A stretch of DNA of 64,000 nucleotides from CAIUGU01 sp965279735 (GCA_965279735.1 OZ257260.1:1-64000); one strand, 5' to 3'; numbered from the stretch's first letter, positions 24,289 through 33,943 are shown. The notes: a model not told the origin generated them from the letters alone. Program-made: numbers and translations.

Positions 24289-26639
24289 CGTTTGCCGAAA
24301 GCCTGCTTCAGGGCATCGGCCATCGCGCCATTGCCTTGCGGTTCTGCCTGCCGCGGCTTCATGGGGCGCGAATCATTCCGCTGGCTGGGACGGGATTCTT
24401 CGTTGCGTGCTGCTGGCGTCGAATCGAGTTTCATCGTCAGCGCAATACGCTTACGTTTCGCATCGACTTCCAGCACCTTCACCTTCACCACATCCCCGGC
24501 CTTGACGACTTCGCGCGGGTCTTTCACGAAACGATTCGCCAGCATGGAGATGTGCACCAGCCCATCCTGATGCACGCCGATGTCCACGAACGCACCGAAG
24601 TTGGCGACGTTCGTGACAACGCCTTCTAGCAGCATGCCGGGGCGCAGATCGTCGAGCGATTCAATGCCGTCCTTGAATTCCGCCGTCTTGAACTCGGGAC
24701 GAGGATCGCGACCCGGCTTTTCCAGTTCCTTCAGGATGTCGCGCACTGTCGGCAGGCCAAACCGTTCGTTCGTATAGCGAGTTGCCTCAACGCTTTTCAG
24801 GGTAGTGGCATCGCCCATGACCGAAGGCAAGGGTCGCTTGAGATCGGCCAGTATGCTTTCGATGACGGAATAGGCTTCCGGATGCACTGCTGAAGCATCG
24901 AGCGGATTGTCGCCTCCGACCACACGCAGAAAGCCTGCAGCCTGTTCAAAGGTCTTGTCGCCGAGGCGAGGTACCTTTTTCAACGCAGCGCGAGAGGCGA
25001 ACGGTCCGTGCTCGTCGCGATGACGCACGATGTTTTCGGCCAGCATCGCCGACAGTCCCGAGATGCGGGCGAGCAGCGGCACCGAGGCCATGTTCACATC
25101 CACGCCGACAGCGTTCACGCAATCCTCGACGACGGCATCGAGCGAACGGGCAAGCTTCGTCTGGCTGACATCGTGTTGGTACTGGCCGACGCCGATGGAC
25201 TTGGGATCGATCTTCACCAGTTCTGCCAGCGGATCCTGCAGACGCCGCGCGATGGAGACAGCGCCGCGCAGGCTCACGTCCAGATCCGGAAATTCCTTGG
25301 CAGCGAGCTCTGATGCGGAATACACGGACGCCCCGGCTTCGGACACCATGATCTTCGTGAGCTTGAGATCGGGGAGGCCGCTGATGAGTTCAGCCGCGAG
25401 CTTGTCCGTCTCACGCGAGGCGGTTCCGTTGCCGATGCTGATGAGATCGACCTTGTGCCGGACCGCGAGCAGCCCAAGCGTTTGCAGTGAGCCTTTCCAG
25501 TCGTTGCGGGGTTGATGCGGATAGACCGTGGCGGTTTCCAGAACCTTGCCAGTGCGATCGACCACCGCCACTTTCACGCCGGTGCGGATGCCGGGATCGA
25601 GACCCATCGTGGCTCGCGGACCCGCGGGAGCGGCCAGCAAAAGATCGTGCAGGTTGCGCGCGAAGACGCGGATCGCTTCTTCCTCGGAGCGTTCGCGCAA
25701 GCCGGTGAACAGTTCGGCTTCAAGCGTGACGCCGATCTTCATCTGCCAGGCCCAGCGGACGGTCTGGCCCATCCATGCGTCAGCGGGACGACCCCGGTCA
25801 GCAACGCTGAAACGGGCTGCGATTTTCAGCTCGCAGGTATTCATGGGCTTTGCAGCGCTGCCCGCAGTATTCGCCGCGGCTTCCAGTTCTTCCGGCAGCT
25901 TCAACGCAACCCGCAGGAATTCTTCCTTGCGGCCGCGGAACAATGCCAGCGCCCGATGCGAAGGCACGGTGCGAAGAGGTTCCTGGTAGGCGAAGTAATC
26001 GCTGAACTTGGCGCCCGCTTCTTGCTTGCCGTCGACCACCGTCGAAACGACGACAGCATTTTCGCCGAGATGAGCGCGGAGGCTCCCGAGCAGCTCCGCG
26101 TCTTCGGCAAACTGTTCGATCAGGATCTGCCGGGCGCCTTCCAGTGCAGCCTTCGTATCGGCCACACCCGGGTTCTCGCCCTGTTCGGTGGTGAACGCAG
26201 GTTTCAGGAATTTCGCCGCCTCCGTTTCCGGTGTCAGCGTCGGATCTGCCAGCAGTGCGTTGGCGAGGACATCGAGGCCGGCTTCCCGAGCGATCTGCGC
26301 CCGCGTGCGACGCTTCTGCTTGTAAGGGAGATACAGGTCTTCCAGCCGCTGCTTGGTGTCGGCGGCCTCGATGCTGGCCTTGAGGGCCGGTGTCAGCTTC
26401 TTCTGTTCCTCGATGCTCGCCAGGATCGCAGTGCGGCGTTCTTCCAGTTCCCGCAGGTAAACAAGCCGTTCCGCCAGTGTGCGCAGCTGCGTGTCATCGA
26501 GACCTCCCGTCGCTTCCTTCCGGTAGCGCGCGATGAACGGCACCGTGGCGCCTTCGTCGAGCAACGCAACCGTGGCCGCCACCTGCGAAGGCTTGACGGA
26601 AAGTTCTGCAGCAATCCGGGATTCGACTGAGGGGAGCAT
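24285..26639 (-). CDS. tex: RNA-binding transcription accessory protein Tex
   Basis: Tex is a conserved cytoplasmic nucleic-acid-binding protein related to eukaryotic Spt6, affecting transcription and toxin gene expression in some species. The 784-residue protein starts at the ATG complementary to 26637-26639 (MLPSVESRIAAELSVKPSQV); a longer frame to 26708 adds residues without family similarity. Domains in order: N-terminal helical region, YqgF-like resolvase fold (GPRATMGLDPGIRTGVKVAVVD), helix-hairpin-helix motifs, and an S1 domain near residues 650-720 (GMLLEGVVTNVANFGAFVDIG). The tail is basic and Asn/Gln-rich. Confidence 0.96.
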   Translation of the reverse strand: MLPSVESRIAAELSVKPSQVAATVALLDEGATVPFIARYRKEATGGLDDTQLRTLAERLVYLRELEERRTAILASIEEQKKLTPALKASIEAADTKQRLEDLYLPYKQKRRTRAQIAREAGLDVLANALLADPTLTPETEAAKFLKPAFTTEQGENPGVADTKAALEGARQILIEQFAEDAELLGSLRAHLGENAVVVSTVVDGKQEAGAKFSDYFAYQEPLRTVPSHRALALFRGRKEEFLRVALKLPEELEAAANTAGSAAKPMNTCELKIAARFSVADRGRPADAWMGQTVRWAWQMKIGVTLEAELFTGLRERSEEEAIRVFARNLHDLLLAAPAGPRATMGLDPGIRTGVKVAVVDRTGKVLETATVYPHQPRNDWKGSLQTLGLLAVRHKVDLISIGNGTASRETDKLAAELISGLPDLKLTKIMVSEAGASVYSASELAAKEFPDLDVSLRGAVSIARRLQDPLAELVKIDPKSIGVGQYQHDVSQTKLARSLDAVVEDCVNAVGVDVNMASVPLLARISGLSAMLAENIVRHRDEHGPFASRAALKKVPRLGDKTFEQAAGFLRVVGGDNPLDASAVHPEAYSVIESILADLKRPLPSVMGDATTLKSVEATRYTNERFGLPTVRDILKELEKPGRDPRPEFKTAEFKDGIESLDDLRPGMLLEGVVTNVANFGAFVDIGVHQDGLVHISMLANRFVKDPREVVKAGDVVKVKVLEVDAKRKRIALTMKLDSTPAARNEESRPSQRNDSRPMKPRQAEPQGNGAMADALKQAFGKR

Positions 26640-26881
26640 TGTGTCGAGGACATCCTTGAAGAGGCGCGCACTATGCAGAAACGATCCGGATGCAACAAGG
26701 GTTGACAATCACAAGTGGGTGCTTCCGTCAGTCTCATTCGCGGGGCTAGAGTGGCGGCGCTACAGCGAATTCCGGAGGAATGTGCTGTCCACTTTGCGAA
26801 CTGCAGGCAAGCCCTCGATCGCAAGTGCTCTTGTCATGGGTCTGAATGGGCCCGCTTGAGTAAAGGCCAGTTCGGGCAGGG

Positions 26882-27253
26882 CTAGCGCAGTGCAGCGATG
26901 TCCTCGAGTCGAATTCTGTTGAACAGAAGTTTCTCCAGCCGCGTTCCAGTTACGGAAACACGCCGATTTTGCAAAGATTCCAGTTTTCCTGCGAGCTGCG
27001 GGTCTAACTCGGCACATTGCCATACAGTGCCGTCGTCGGCAGTCACGGCAAACCAGAAGTCGATATCAGAACCCTTCCGCGTCAAAATTCCCGTCACGGT
27101 TATCGACTCTGAAAGCTTTCCCGCGCTGATCTCGGTTGGTTCAGGGGGGCGAGAGTCCTGCATGCTGCAGGCGCCGAGAAATGCGATGGCAACGACGCAG
27201 GTGAAGGATGCTTCACCACAGCGCCCCATTTTTGCTACGGCACGATGAATCAC
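26882..27253 (-). CDS. Small putative lipoprotein coupled to the upstream protease gene
   Basis: A 123-residue protein I do not recognise. It has a lipoprotein-like signal (IAFLGAC lipobox; Cys at about residue 29) and a mature part with a small beta-rich look: TVTGILTRKGSDIDFWFAVTADDGTVW, then VSVTGTRLEKLLF, reminiscent of OB-fold-type proteins. The start may be GTG at 27253, whose TGA overlap with the upstream gene stop indicates coupling, or ATG at 27229, which gives a shorter signal. It may accompany the M30-like protease, but nothing shows this directly. Confidence 0.55.
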   Translation of the reverse strand: MIHRAVAKMGRCGEASFTCVVAIAFLGACSMQDSRPPEPTEISAGKLSESITVTGILTRKGSDIDFWFAVTADDGTVWQCAELDPQLAGKLESLQNRRVSVTGTRLEKLLFNRIRLEDIAALR

Positions 27254-29505
27254 TTTATGACGACCATCAACGTGGTATTCGCCGGGATCGTCACGCTTGG
27301 CCGGTCATAGGTTGTCTTGCCGGGAGCGATGGTGTCCACGCGGTAGGTCTGGATGGTCGCTTGATAAGGTCCGGAAAGAACATCTGCGATCAGCGGACGT
27401 TGTGCCTCGTAGGCCGCAAGCGAGATCGCCGGTAGCACGTAGTTGTCGATCGTCGTGGCAGGGTAGCCGAAGCCGCCGGGAATGTTGATGGCAGGCAGGG
27501 CGCTCAATGTGGTGGCGCCGAAACGCGCGAACTCATCGCCGAATCCCTGGCTGCCTTTGCTGATGAGCAGGCTGTCGAGGCAGACGTAGCTGGACGAATT
27601 GGCGGATCCGTCACTGCAGGAGTCGACGAGCCGCGAACTCAAGGATGGGCCATATCGCCTGTTCAGGAATGCGCCGAACGCGCCACCCATGTTGTAGTGG
27701 TCGGCAGCCAGCACGCTCCAGTTGATGTAGCTGGTGCCTGCTCCGCTCACAAGATAGCCGTAGATATTGCCCAGATTCGCGCTGTACGAAGCGTTGATGG
27801 TGGGTGCGATCATGTCTTCCGCCATCATTGCCGAGGTCTCCTCCAGCCAGCTGTCGTGGGCGCTGCCGCGCGCGACGCTGCGCTGGTAGAAGTTGATCAT
27901 GTGTGTCATTTCATGCAGCAGATTGAAGAGCGAGAATTGCGGATTGTTGAGGAATGACCTGCCGTTGGTGAAAAAAACGAGGTCCTGGTTTGAATCCGGA
28001 AATCTGGAGCTTGAGAAGTTGTTCCTGCTGTAGAAGTAGCCGCCCCAGCTGGTGGTCGGCGGTGGATGGATCATGACGATGTTGATGTTTCTCGGGTCGC
28101 CCGCCGTGTCCTGGATGAGTGTCGGGAATTGTGCTGCGGAGGATCCCCACACATCGCCCAGCAGATCAACCAGGCCTGCATATCCACCTGCAGGCCCGCA
28201 AAAGGCGTTCTCTATCATGATGAGGTTGCTTTGCTGGAACCCTGGAGCCGTGACGACGTTCGGATCCACCCAGAAAACTGCACTGCGCCCCGTCTTGAGG
28301 ACACAACTGGAGTGGACCGTTGCGGTATAGGGAACAGGAGAATTGAAATCGTAATTGTCGTTCCATATTCGTGTCGTTCCGATGGCCGGTGGAACGACGC
28401 CGACGGGCAGGAAGTCCGGCGATTCAATCCCCGCAGTGCCTGTGGAACGCTTGCCGTTGCGTTGCCTGTTCAAAGTCCCGATGAATTCCTCTGCGAGAAT
28501 CCGGTTCTGTTCCTGAAGTTGATAATGCAGCTGCAGCTTGTGTTCGGGCTCAAGAGACGATGCTGGCTTCGAAAGGCCATCCTTTGCCCGACTCGCATCT
28601 GGAGCCAGGGCGCCCCAATCGGGAAGCGTTGGAATGGCGTTGCGCTGCCCGTTGGAAAAGATCAGGGCGACTGATTTTCCCGGCATCACCCCGCTGATTG
28701 AAAGCCCGATGGTCCTGTCCTGATCCGTTGCATTGTGGTAACGCCAGACGCCGATTCCGCTCCCTGAATACGTGTGCGAATCGAATGCACTGCACATTGC
28801 CCCGGAACAATAGGGGGAAAAGACATTGTCGGAAACCATGCCCACGGGGGCGGGCAATACGCTGATCTGGGTGTTGGTCCTCGCTGTCTTGCCAGACGAA
28901 TTGGTTACGGTGATTTTGATCGCGTAGGTGCCGGGTGCATTGAATGTGTGGAGCAGGAGACTACCTGACGACGCCGGTTGATCGCTTATGTCCCAAGCGT
29001 AAGTCAGTGCGAGGCCATTGGGATCCGACGACTGGGCTTCGCATTCGAAATGCTGGCCGGAGTACCTGTGTGTTGGGCAATCCTTCAGTACGGGAACGGC
29101 AGGAGGCAGGTAGGCAATCGCGAGGGCGCGCGTCGTATTGGCTGAAAGGCCTTGTTCGTTGGACGATGAAACCGAGACCGTGTACGACCCTTCAGAGGCA
29201 TAGGTATGCGTGGTGCTGCTGCCGGCCGCCGACATTCCGTCGCCGAATGACCATTGATATGTGACTACGCCGCCCTGCGGGCTCGAGCTTTGCGCAGTGA
29301 ACGTTACGGTCTCACCTGGCTTGGGGTTGACAGGTGAAAGCGAAAGAGAGGGGGGAACGGGCGGTAGGGGTGGCGGGGGCGCTGCGGGGGCGGGGCTGCC
29401 CGATCCGCCTCCACATGCGGCCAAGAGCAGACAATACGCTGCAGCCAAAGTCGTGCAGCGTGAGACCAATGTCCCTGCAGTTGTCAGAGAAAACCGCGCT
29501 TGCAC
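27250..29505 (-). CDS. PKD-domain lipoprotein with M30 (hyicolysin)-like zinc metalloprotease domain
   Basis: A 751-residue exported protein. The N-terminus is a signal with lipobox LLAAC followed by GGGSGS and a proline-rich linker. Two PKD-like immunoglobulin folds follow (TYQWSFGDGMSAAG and LTYAWDISDQPASSG mark their cores). The C-terminal half carries the zinc-binding motif HEMTH (H531, E532, H535) with a downstream glutamate in WLEETSAMMAED, as in M30-type peptidases. The start is GTG at 29505 with GGAG 6 bp upstream. The likely role is surface or secreted proteolysis; the substrate is unknown. Confidence 0.8.
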   Translation of the reverse strand: MQARFSLTTAGTLVSRCTTLAAAYCLLLAACGGGSGSPAPAAPPPPLPPVPPSLSLSPVNPKPGETVTFTAQSSSPQGGVVTYQWSFGDGMSAAGSSTTHTYASEGSYTVSVSSSNEQGLSANTTRALAIAYLPPAVPVLKDCPTHRYSGQHFECEAQSSDPNGLALTYAWDISDQPASSGSLLLHTFNAPGTYAIKITVTNSSGKTARTNTQISVLPAPVGMVSDNVFSPYCSGAMCSAFDSHTYSGSGIGVWRYHNATDQDRTIGLSISGVMPGKSVALIFSNGQRNAIPTLPDWGALAPDASRAKDGLSKPASSLEPEHKLQLHYQLQEQNRILAEEFIGTLNRQRNGKRSTGTAGIESPDFLPVGVVPPAIGTTRIWNDNYDFNSPVPYTATVHSSCVLKTGRSAVFWVDPNVVTAPGFQQSNLIMIENAFCGPAGGYAGLVDLLGDVWGSSAAQFPTLIQDTAGDPRNINIVMIHPPPTTSWGGYFYSRNNFSSSRFPDSNQDLVFFTNGRSFLNNPQFSLFNLLHEMTHMINFYQRSVARGSAHDSWLEETSAMMAEDMIAPTINASYSANLGNIYGYLVSGAGTSYINWSVLAADHYNMGGAFGAFLNRRYGPSLSSRLVDSCSDGSANSSSYVCLDSLLISKGSQGFGDEFARFGATTLSALPAINIPGGFGYPATTIDNYVLPAISLAAYEAQRPLIADVLSGPYQATIQTYRVDTIAPGKTTYDRPSVTIPANTTLMVVIK

Positions 29506-29593
29506 TGTTTGCTCCCCGAGGCATCGGCGTGCCTTTCAGGTGATTAGTACCATGCGCCGGGTCAGATCTTCCAGCCGATCCGTCCGGTGAGGC

Positions 29594-29630
29594 AAAAAAA
29601 AAGCCCTGCAGGCCATTTAACCTGCAGGGC
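29594..29630 (-). terminator. Rho-independent terminator of the NTF2-like gene
   Basis: Read on the minus strand: GCCCTGCAGG, loop TTAAATGG, CCTGCAGGGC, then nine T residues. It is a perfect 10-bp stem with a strong T-run, 22 bp after the stop codon of the gene at 29652-30581. It is the clearest intrinsic terminator in the window. Confidence 0.93.
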
Positions 29631-29651
29631 CTGTCAGTCTTTGAAAATCGA

Positions 29652-30581
29652 TCAGCCGGCGGGAGCAGGACGCGGCGGATTCTTCACCGCCTGATCCCAA
29701 TGCTCCTGTACAAGGCCGTCATCGACACGGACCATGTCGAACCAGTTCCACTTGTACATCTTGGAAGCATCGGCAGGATCCTTGCTCATGCGGTCGAACA
29801 TCATGAGGACCATGTTGCCGCTCGTCAGTACGAGAGAGGGCTTGTTCTTCCACTCGGGCTTCAGCGGCTCGGGCTTGCGGATCTTGCTGAAGAAGTCGAC
29901 GAATGCCGCACGGCCAGTCGGCACGTTCGGGTTGTGCTGGATATAACCCTCGGCCATGAGCTTGGGCGCGAGATCAAGATGGCCGTATTCCAGCACGTCG
30001 TGGAACATGCTGAGGGCAATCGCCTGGTTCTTTTCCTCTGCAGCGTTGTTCTTCGGCCAGACCGGAGTGGGGCCGACGCCTGTCATGACAGCCATGCTCG
30101 GCTGGCCTTCACGCGGCGGGTTCTTCTCGACGCTGTCCCAGTGTTCCTGCACCTTGCCGTTCTGCACGCGCACGATGTCGAAGAAGTTGTACTTGTAGGT
30201 CTTCGACGGATCGACGGGATCCTTGCCTTCACGCTCCCAGATCAAAGCGACATAGTCGCCCTTGGCGAACTGCACCACTGGCGGGTTGGCCAGTGTCGGC
30301 TGGATATCACGCGGTGGGCGACCGGCGGAAATCCCGGCGAAGAACTTGACGAAGGCGTCGCGTCCCGTCGAGATGTTCGGATTGTGCTGGATGTAATCCT
30401 CGGCCATGTACTTCGGCGCGAGGTCGAGGTGCCCTGCCTGCAGGACTTCCCGCCACCAGTCCGTCACGAGTTTCAGATTCGCCTGTTCCTGCGCCGTCAT
30501 GTTCTTCGACTGCGCGAACGCGGGTCCGCTCAATGCGAAGAGCAGGGCAGCCCCGCAGGCCACTACCTTGAGAAATTTCAT
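29652..30581 (-). CDS. Secreted protein with two tandem SnoaL/NTF2-like domains
   Basis: A 309-residue protein with a Sec signal peptide (MKFLKVVACGAALLFALSGPAFAQ). It has two homologous NTF2/SnoaL-like halves. Each has YIQHNPN followed by TGR-AFV-FF and, later, YK-N(W)FD-VRV---VQEHWD. This repetition shows an internal duplication. Proteins of this fold act as isomerases, dehydratases or ligand carriers, but the active-site residues differ and no function can be assigned. The ATG complementary to 30579-30581 is chosen because it opens the signal peptide. The gene ends at a strong terminator. Confidence 0.85.
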   Translation of the reverse strand: MKFLKVVACGAALLFALSGPAFAQSKNMTAQEQANLKLVTDWWREVLQAGHLDLAPKYMAEDYIQHNPNISTGRDAFVKFFAGISAGRPPRDIQPTLANPPVVQFAKGDYVALIWEREGKDPVDPSKTYKYNFFDIVRVQNGKVQEHWDSVEKNPPREGQPSMAVMTGVGPTPVWPKNNAAEEKNQAIALSMFHDVLEYGHLDLAPKLMAEGYIQHNPNVPTGRAAFVDFFSKIRKPEPLKPEWKNKPSLVLTSGNMVLMMFDRMSKDPADASKMYKWNWFDMVRVDDGLVQEHWDQAVKNPPRPAPAG

Positions 30582-30645
30582 TTTGTATCCCCTTTGTTGA
30601 ATCAACGATCGCATCTTGCGCCGGCAGATGCCGGCGATTTCCGTC

Positions 30646-31215
30646 TTACTTGTTGGCAGCCAGCACGCCTTCGATTGCCTTGTTGAGTTCGGCGGACTCA
30701 GGTGTCGTGCGGCTGTCGAAGTGCTTCACCACCGTACCATCGGCCTTCACCAGGTACTTGTTGAAATTCCACGCAGGCTCTTCCGTCTGCTTCGCGAGTT
30801 CCTTGAATACCGGGTTGGCCGAGGTGCCGGTAACGACGCTGGGTGCCAACATCGTGAAGGTGACGCCGTTGTTCAGGAAGCAGACTTCGGCTGCTTCGGC
30901 TTCGTCCTTCGCTTCCTGGTTGAAATCGTCGGACGAGAAGCCGACCACGACCAGGCCGCGGTCCTTGTACTTCTTGTGCAGGGCTTCAAGGCCCTTGAAC
31001 TGGGGAGTGAATCCGCAATGGCTGGCCGTGTTGATGATCAGCATCGGCTTGCCCGCCGCGAGCTTGCAGACATTGACGCTTTCGCTCGAATGCAGCTTGC
31101 GCACTGTCTGGTTGAGGTAAGCAGGACAGTCGGCTGCCTGGCTCGGGCCGCTCAATGACAGGATGGCAAGACCCGCCGCGCCGGCAAGGCCGAAAAATGA
31201 CAGGCGACCGATCAT
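30646..31215 (-). CDS. Periplasmic glutathione peroxidase-family protein
   Basis: Thiol peroxidase of the GPx family, 189 residues, with an N-terminal export signal, so it acts in the periplasm. The peroxidatic cysteine C67 lies in NTASHCGFTPQFKGLE, and the conserved tryptophan W149 lies in PAWNFNKY. The position of the catalytic glutamine (GFPCNQF in classical GPx) is D97 in GFSSDDF, a known kind of variation. In the periplasm thioredoxin-like proteins rather than glutathione would be the likely reductant. It is separated from the NTF2-like gene by 64 bp and probably shares its transcript. Confidence 0.88.
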   Translation of the reverse strand: MIGRLSFFGLAGAAGLAILSLSGPSQAADCPAYLNQTVRKLHSSESVNVCKLAAGKPMLIINTASHCGFTPQFKGLEALHKKYKDRGLVVVGFSSDDFNQEAKDEAEAAEVCFLNNGVTFTMLAPSVVTGTSANPVFKELAKQTEEPAWNFNKYLVKADGTVVKHFDSRTTPESAELNKAIEGVLAANK

Positions 31216-31319
31216 GGGAAGTCCCTCAGTGAGAAATGCTGCGAAGCAACCAGAACAGGTGCGGGCCCTTCATAACGTGCCTTAACTAGACGATTGGAGG
31301 CCCGAATCCCTCCACGCTC

Positions 31320-31517
31320 TCAGGACAGCCTGACACGTTCCTTCCCGCAGCGCTTGCAGCGTTCGGGGGTGATCAGTTTGCCTTCATGGACGTCGAATCT
31401 CGCAGCGGTCACGACCTGCCATTTGTGAAAGCCCGAGACGCAGAGGTTCTTCGCCTCCGCCCGCTTCTGCTTCGCTTTCTTCAGGTTGATGACGTTGGAA
31501 CGCACGACCTTGAGCAC
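31320..31517 (-). CDS. Small basic zinc-ribbon-like protein
   Basis: A 65-residue basic protein. One cysteine lies in NLCVSGFHKWQVV and a Cys pair in PERCKRCGKERVRLS, suggesting a small zinc site formed by C, H and CxxC. The start is GTG at 31517 with GAGGAG upstream. It follows the DUF4159 gene by 12 bp and is the last gene of the VTC/CotH operon. No function is known to me; it could bind nucleic acid or simply travel with the operon. Confidence 0.65.
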   Translation of the reverse strand: MLKVVRSNVINLKKAKQKRAEAKNLCVSGFHKWQVVTAARFDVHEGKLITPERCKRCGKERVRLS

Positions 31518-31529
31518 CGGCGCTGCTCC

Positions 31530-32369
31530 TCAATGCGTCAGCGAATACAGCGCGTAGTTCACCCCGACGCGGATGCCGAGCGCTGAGTCTTCCTGTGGAT
31601 AGCTCGGATCGTCGGCCCACTGCATGGAGTCACCCATGTCGTTGTTGAACAGGATGGCAGCCATCACGCGGCCATCGTCATCCAGCACTGCCCGCCAATG
31701 CGGATCGACGCCGTCGGCGCGATAAGGCACACCCCGGCCGTTCAGTGACTGCCAGTTGGAAATCTGTTTGCGATCTTTCAGATCGTAGAGCACGTGGAAG
31801 ATGGGATGGTCATTCGGCAGCTCGATGATCGGGCGCTCCGGAAACACGCGCCGCATGGTGGTTTCGAAGCCGTTCCATTCCTGCGTGCCAAAGAAACTGT
31901 CGCAGAGGAGGAAGCCGCCGCGTAGCAGGTAGTCACGCAGCTTGACGGTCTGCTCATCGGTCAGCTCCCAGGTTCCGGGCAGGCCCACCAGCAGGAAAGG
32001 CCAGTCGAACACGTCGTCACCATCGTCGAGATTCACAGGCTGTTCGACCGAGCGGACATCGATGGTGGTCAGCCGCCTGAGCAGCCGCGCGAACGTTCTA
32101 TCGCCACGGGGATAGTCCACAGCCCAGCTCGTGCCGCCTTGCCGCCAGTCGCCACCACGACCGAAGCGCCAGCCGGCCCTCGGCGGATACATCAATCGCC
32201 CCACCACGAATTCGGCCGGCACCTGGAAGTCGGGAGGGAGCTGGACGTCAGCCTGATCCTCAAGGCTCCGGTAGACGCGGAATTCCTTCTGCGCATACAG
32301 CGCCGTGCTGAAGATGATCAGGCTGGCTGCCAGCGCCCAGACGATCCGCGGGCGCAGCCGCATCGACAC
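31530..32369 (-). CDS. DUF4159 domain protein
   Basis: A 279-residue protein with an N-terminal signal or anchor (IVWALAASLIIFSTALYAQ) and the DUF4159 fold: VVGRLMYPPRAGWRFGRGGDW, WAVDYPRGDRTFARLLRRLT, FPFLLVG-type strand (here WPFLLVGLPGTWELTDEQ), LRDYLLRGGFLLCDSFFG and a C-terminal GVNYALYSLTH. The fold looks like a class I glutamine-amidotransferase-like Rossmann domain without an obvious catalytic triad. The start is GTG 32369 or ATG 32363. It directly follows the CotH kinase gene. Confidence 0.82.
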   Translation of the reverse strand: MSMRLRPRIVWALAASLIIFSTALYAQKEFRVYRSLEDQADVQLPPDFQVPAEFVVGRLMYPPRAGWRFGRGGDWRQGGTSWAVDYPRGDRTFARLLRRLTTIDVRSVEQPVNLDDGDDVFDWPFLLVGLPGTWELTDEQTVKLRDYLLRGGFLLCDSFFGTQEWNGFETTMRRVFPERPIIELPNDHPIFHVLYDLKDRKQISNWQSLNGRGVPYRADGVDPHWRAVLDDDGRVMAAILFNNDMGDSMQWADDPSYPQEDSALGIRVGVNYALYSLTH

Positions 32370-32371
32370 GT

Positions 32372-33943
32372 TTACTTGACTCCCGCAGAACTGCGGACAC
32401 GTTCATACATCGCGAGCTCACCCATGATGTATGCGCGACGCTTCTCGAAAAAGGTCTTGAGGCTCATGCCGGGCGTTGCGATCGGTCCGCCGAAACTTTC
32501 CGGCATGTCTTCGGTGACGCCGCGGGTGAAGGCTTCCGTCGAGCCCAGCTTGCGCATGTCCACCTTGACGTCGGCAGCGATCAGCGACTGATACGTGGCC
32601 GCGAGCGGGCCGATGCGGTCCCATGTCATCCACTTCTCCGCGATGTCGCGCACGTAACCGAGATACTTCGCGCGCAATTCCGGCACCAGCATCAGGCGGC
32701 TGAGCAGAGGCTTGGTGGGATCGTCGGAACCATTGAACAGATCGAGATCTACGGCGCCTGGCCCCGAGATCGAGTCGTCGAGACCACCCCAGCCGAGATT
32801 CTCGATCGGACGCAACGTCTCATTGACGTCATGAGGCACGAGATGGAAGCGCCCCACCTTGTCGATGTACAGGCTGTAGTCACTGCCGCGTGTCCAGTAG
32901 CCATCGTTGTTGATGAGTGTTTTCTCGATGGCGAGGAAGCGCAGTACTTCGTCGATGTCGAGGATGGGCGTCAACGCTGCGACCAGCTTGTCGGGCGGCG
33001 TCTGGTTGAGGACGCGCGTGAGGTTCATGAGCTTGGCCCATGATTCCGGTTTGTCCTTGCTGCGGATCTCGTAGTAGCGCTCGTACTGCGCGGAGTCTTC
33101 GCCCAGGTACGTCAGGCCACCACCGCGATTGCGCGGGCTGCCCGGGATTTTCCAGCGTTCGTTTGAGCCGCCGCCCACTTCCTTCGTGAAGTCGGAATTG
33201 AACTGCTGCAGGTTGATGTAGATGCCCCAGTTCTCGCCGTTGATCACGACGCGCGTGTAGTTCGCTTTCGGTGCCGGGATATAGTCCCGTGCGATCTGCA
33301 TGTACAGCATCGCGCGCAGGAAGGTGGGGTCTGCAGCCGAATTCAGCAGGTTGAGTGTCTGGTAGCCGAGCAGCTTCTGCTTGTCATTCACTTCATCGAA
33401 TGACAGGTTGAGCGAACGCTTCTGCCCGTCGCCCACCATCTTGAACGACGTCTGGCCGCGAAAGTGCACGCCTACATCCGGATACGTCTTGCCATCCACC
33501 ATGACAGTAGCCGGCAGCTCCACATCGGTGTTGTAGAAGAAGGCGAGCTGGCTCTCCCAGTCCTTGTCTTCGAACGTGATGAAGATCGTGCGCAACACCG
33601 CCGGATCGTAGAGCGGCTCGGTGCCGTAGATTTTCACGTCACCGGGTTTGAGCAGCGGATTCCTGGGTGTTGTGGCTGCAGCCGTAGTGTCCGGTGGCCA
33701 GTCGCGGCCGGGCCTGCCACTGGTTACGCTCAGGGCGCCGCGTGCCGCTTTGCGTTCCGTCGCGTTCAGGCGTCCGTCCTTGTCGCGATCGTACATCTCG
33801 ACCAGCTTGATCTCGTTGTTCGCCATGCCCGCGCCCCAGCGTCCGCCAAACTGGGCGAACGAGGACGTTGCGACGAACAGGAGCAGGCCGCCTGCAATCC
33901 AGTGCAGCGGTGTTGCGATCGGATGCCAGGTCTTCTTGCTCAT
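32372..33943 (-). CDS. CotH kinase family protein, exported, with EF-hand-like segment
   Basis: CotH proteins are atypical protein kinases first known from Bacillus spore coat. This 523-residue protein has a signal peptide (ending SFAQ), a short EF-hand-like calcium loop (DRDKDGRLNATE near residue 53), then the CotH core: VGVHFRGQTSF, KRSLNLSFDE, LNLLNSAADPTFLRAMLY, NGENWGIYINLQQ, FLAIEKTLINNDGY and YSLYIDKVGRFHLVPHDVNETL. An exported kinase implies ATP-independent or extracytoplasmic chemistry, or a structural role. Its ATG overlaps the DUF4956 stop (ATGA). Confidence 0.88.
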   Translation of the reverse strand: MSKKTWHPIATPLHWIAGGLLLFVATSSFAQFGGRWGAGMANNEIKLVEMYDRDKDGRLNATERKAARGALSVTSGRPGRDWPPDTTAAATTPRNPLLKPGDVKIYGTEPLYDPAVLRTIFITFEDKDWESQLAFFYNTDVELPATVMVDGKTYPDVGVHFRGQTSFKMVGDGQKRSLNLSFDEVNDKQKLLGYQTLNLLNSAADPTFLRAMLYMQIARDYIPAPKANYTRVVINGENWGIYINLQQFNSDFTKEVGGGSNERWKIPGSPRNRGGGLTYLGEDSAQYERYYEIRSKDKPESWAKLMNLTRVLNQTPPDKLVAALTPILDIDEVLRFLAIEKTLINNDGYWTRGSDYSLYIDKVGRFHLVPHDVNETLRPIENLGWGGLDDSISGPGAVDLDLFNGSDDPTKPLLSRLMLVPELRAKYLGYVRDIAEKWMTWDRIGPLAATYQSLIAADVKVDMRKLGSTEAFTRGVTEDMPESFGGPIATPGMSLKTFFEKRRAYIMGELAMYERVRSSAGVK

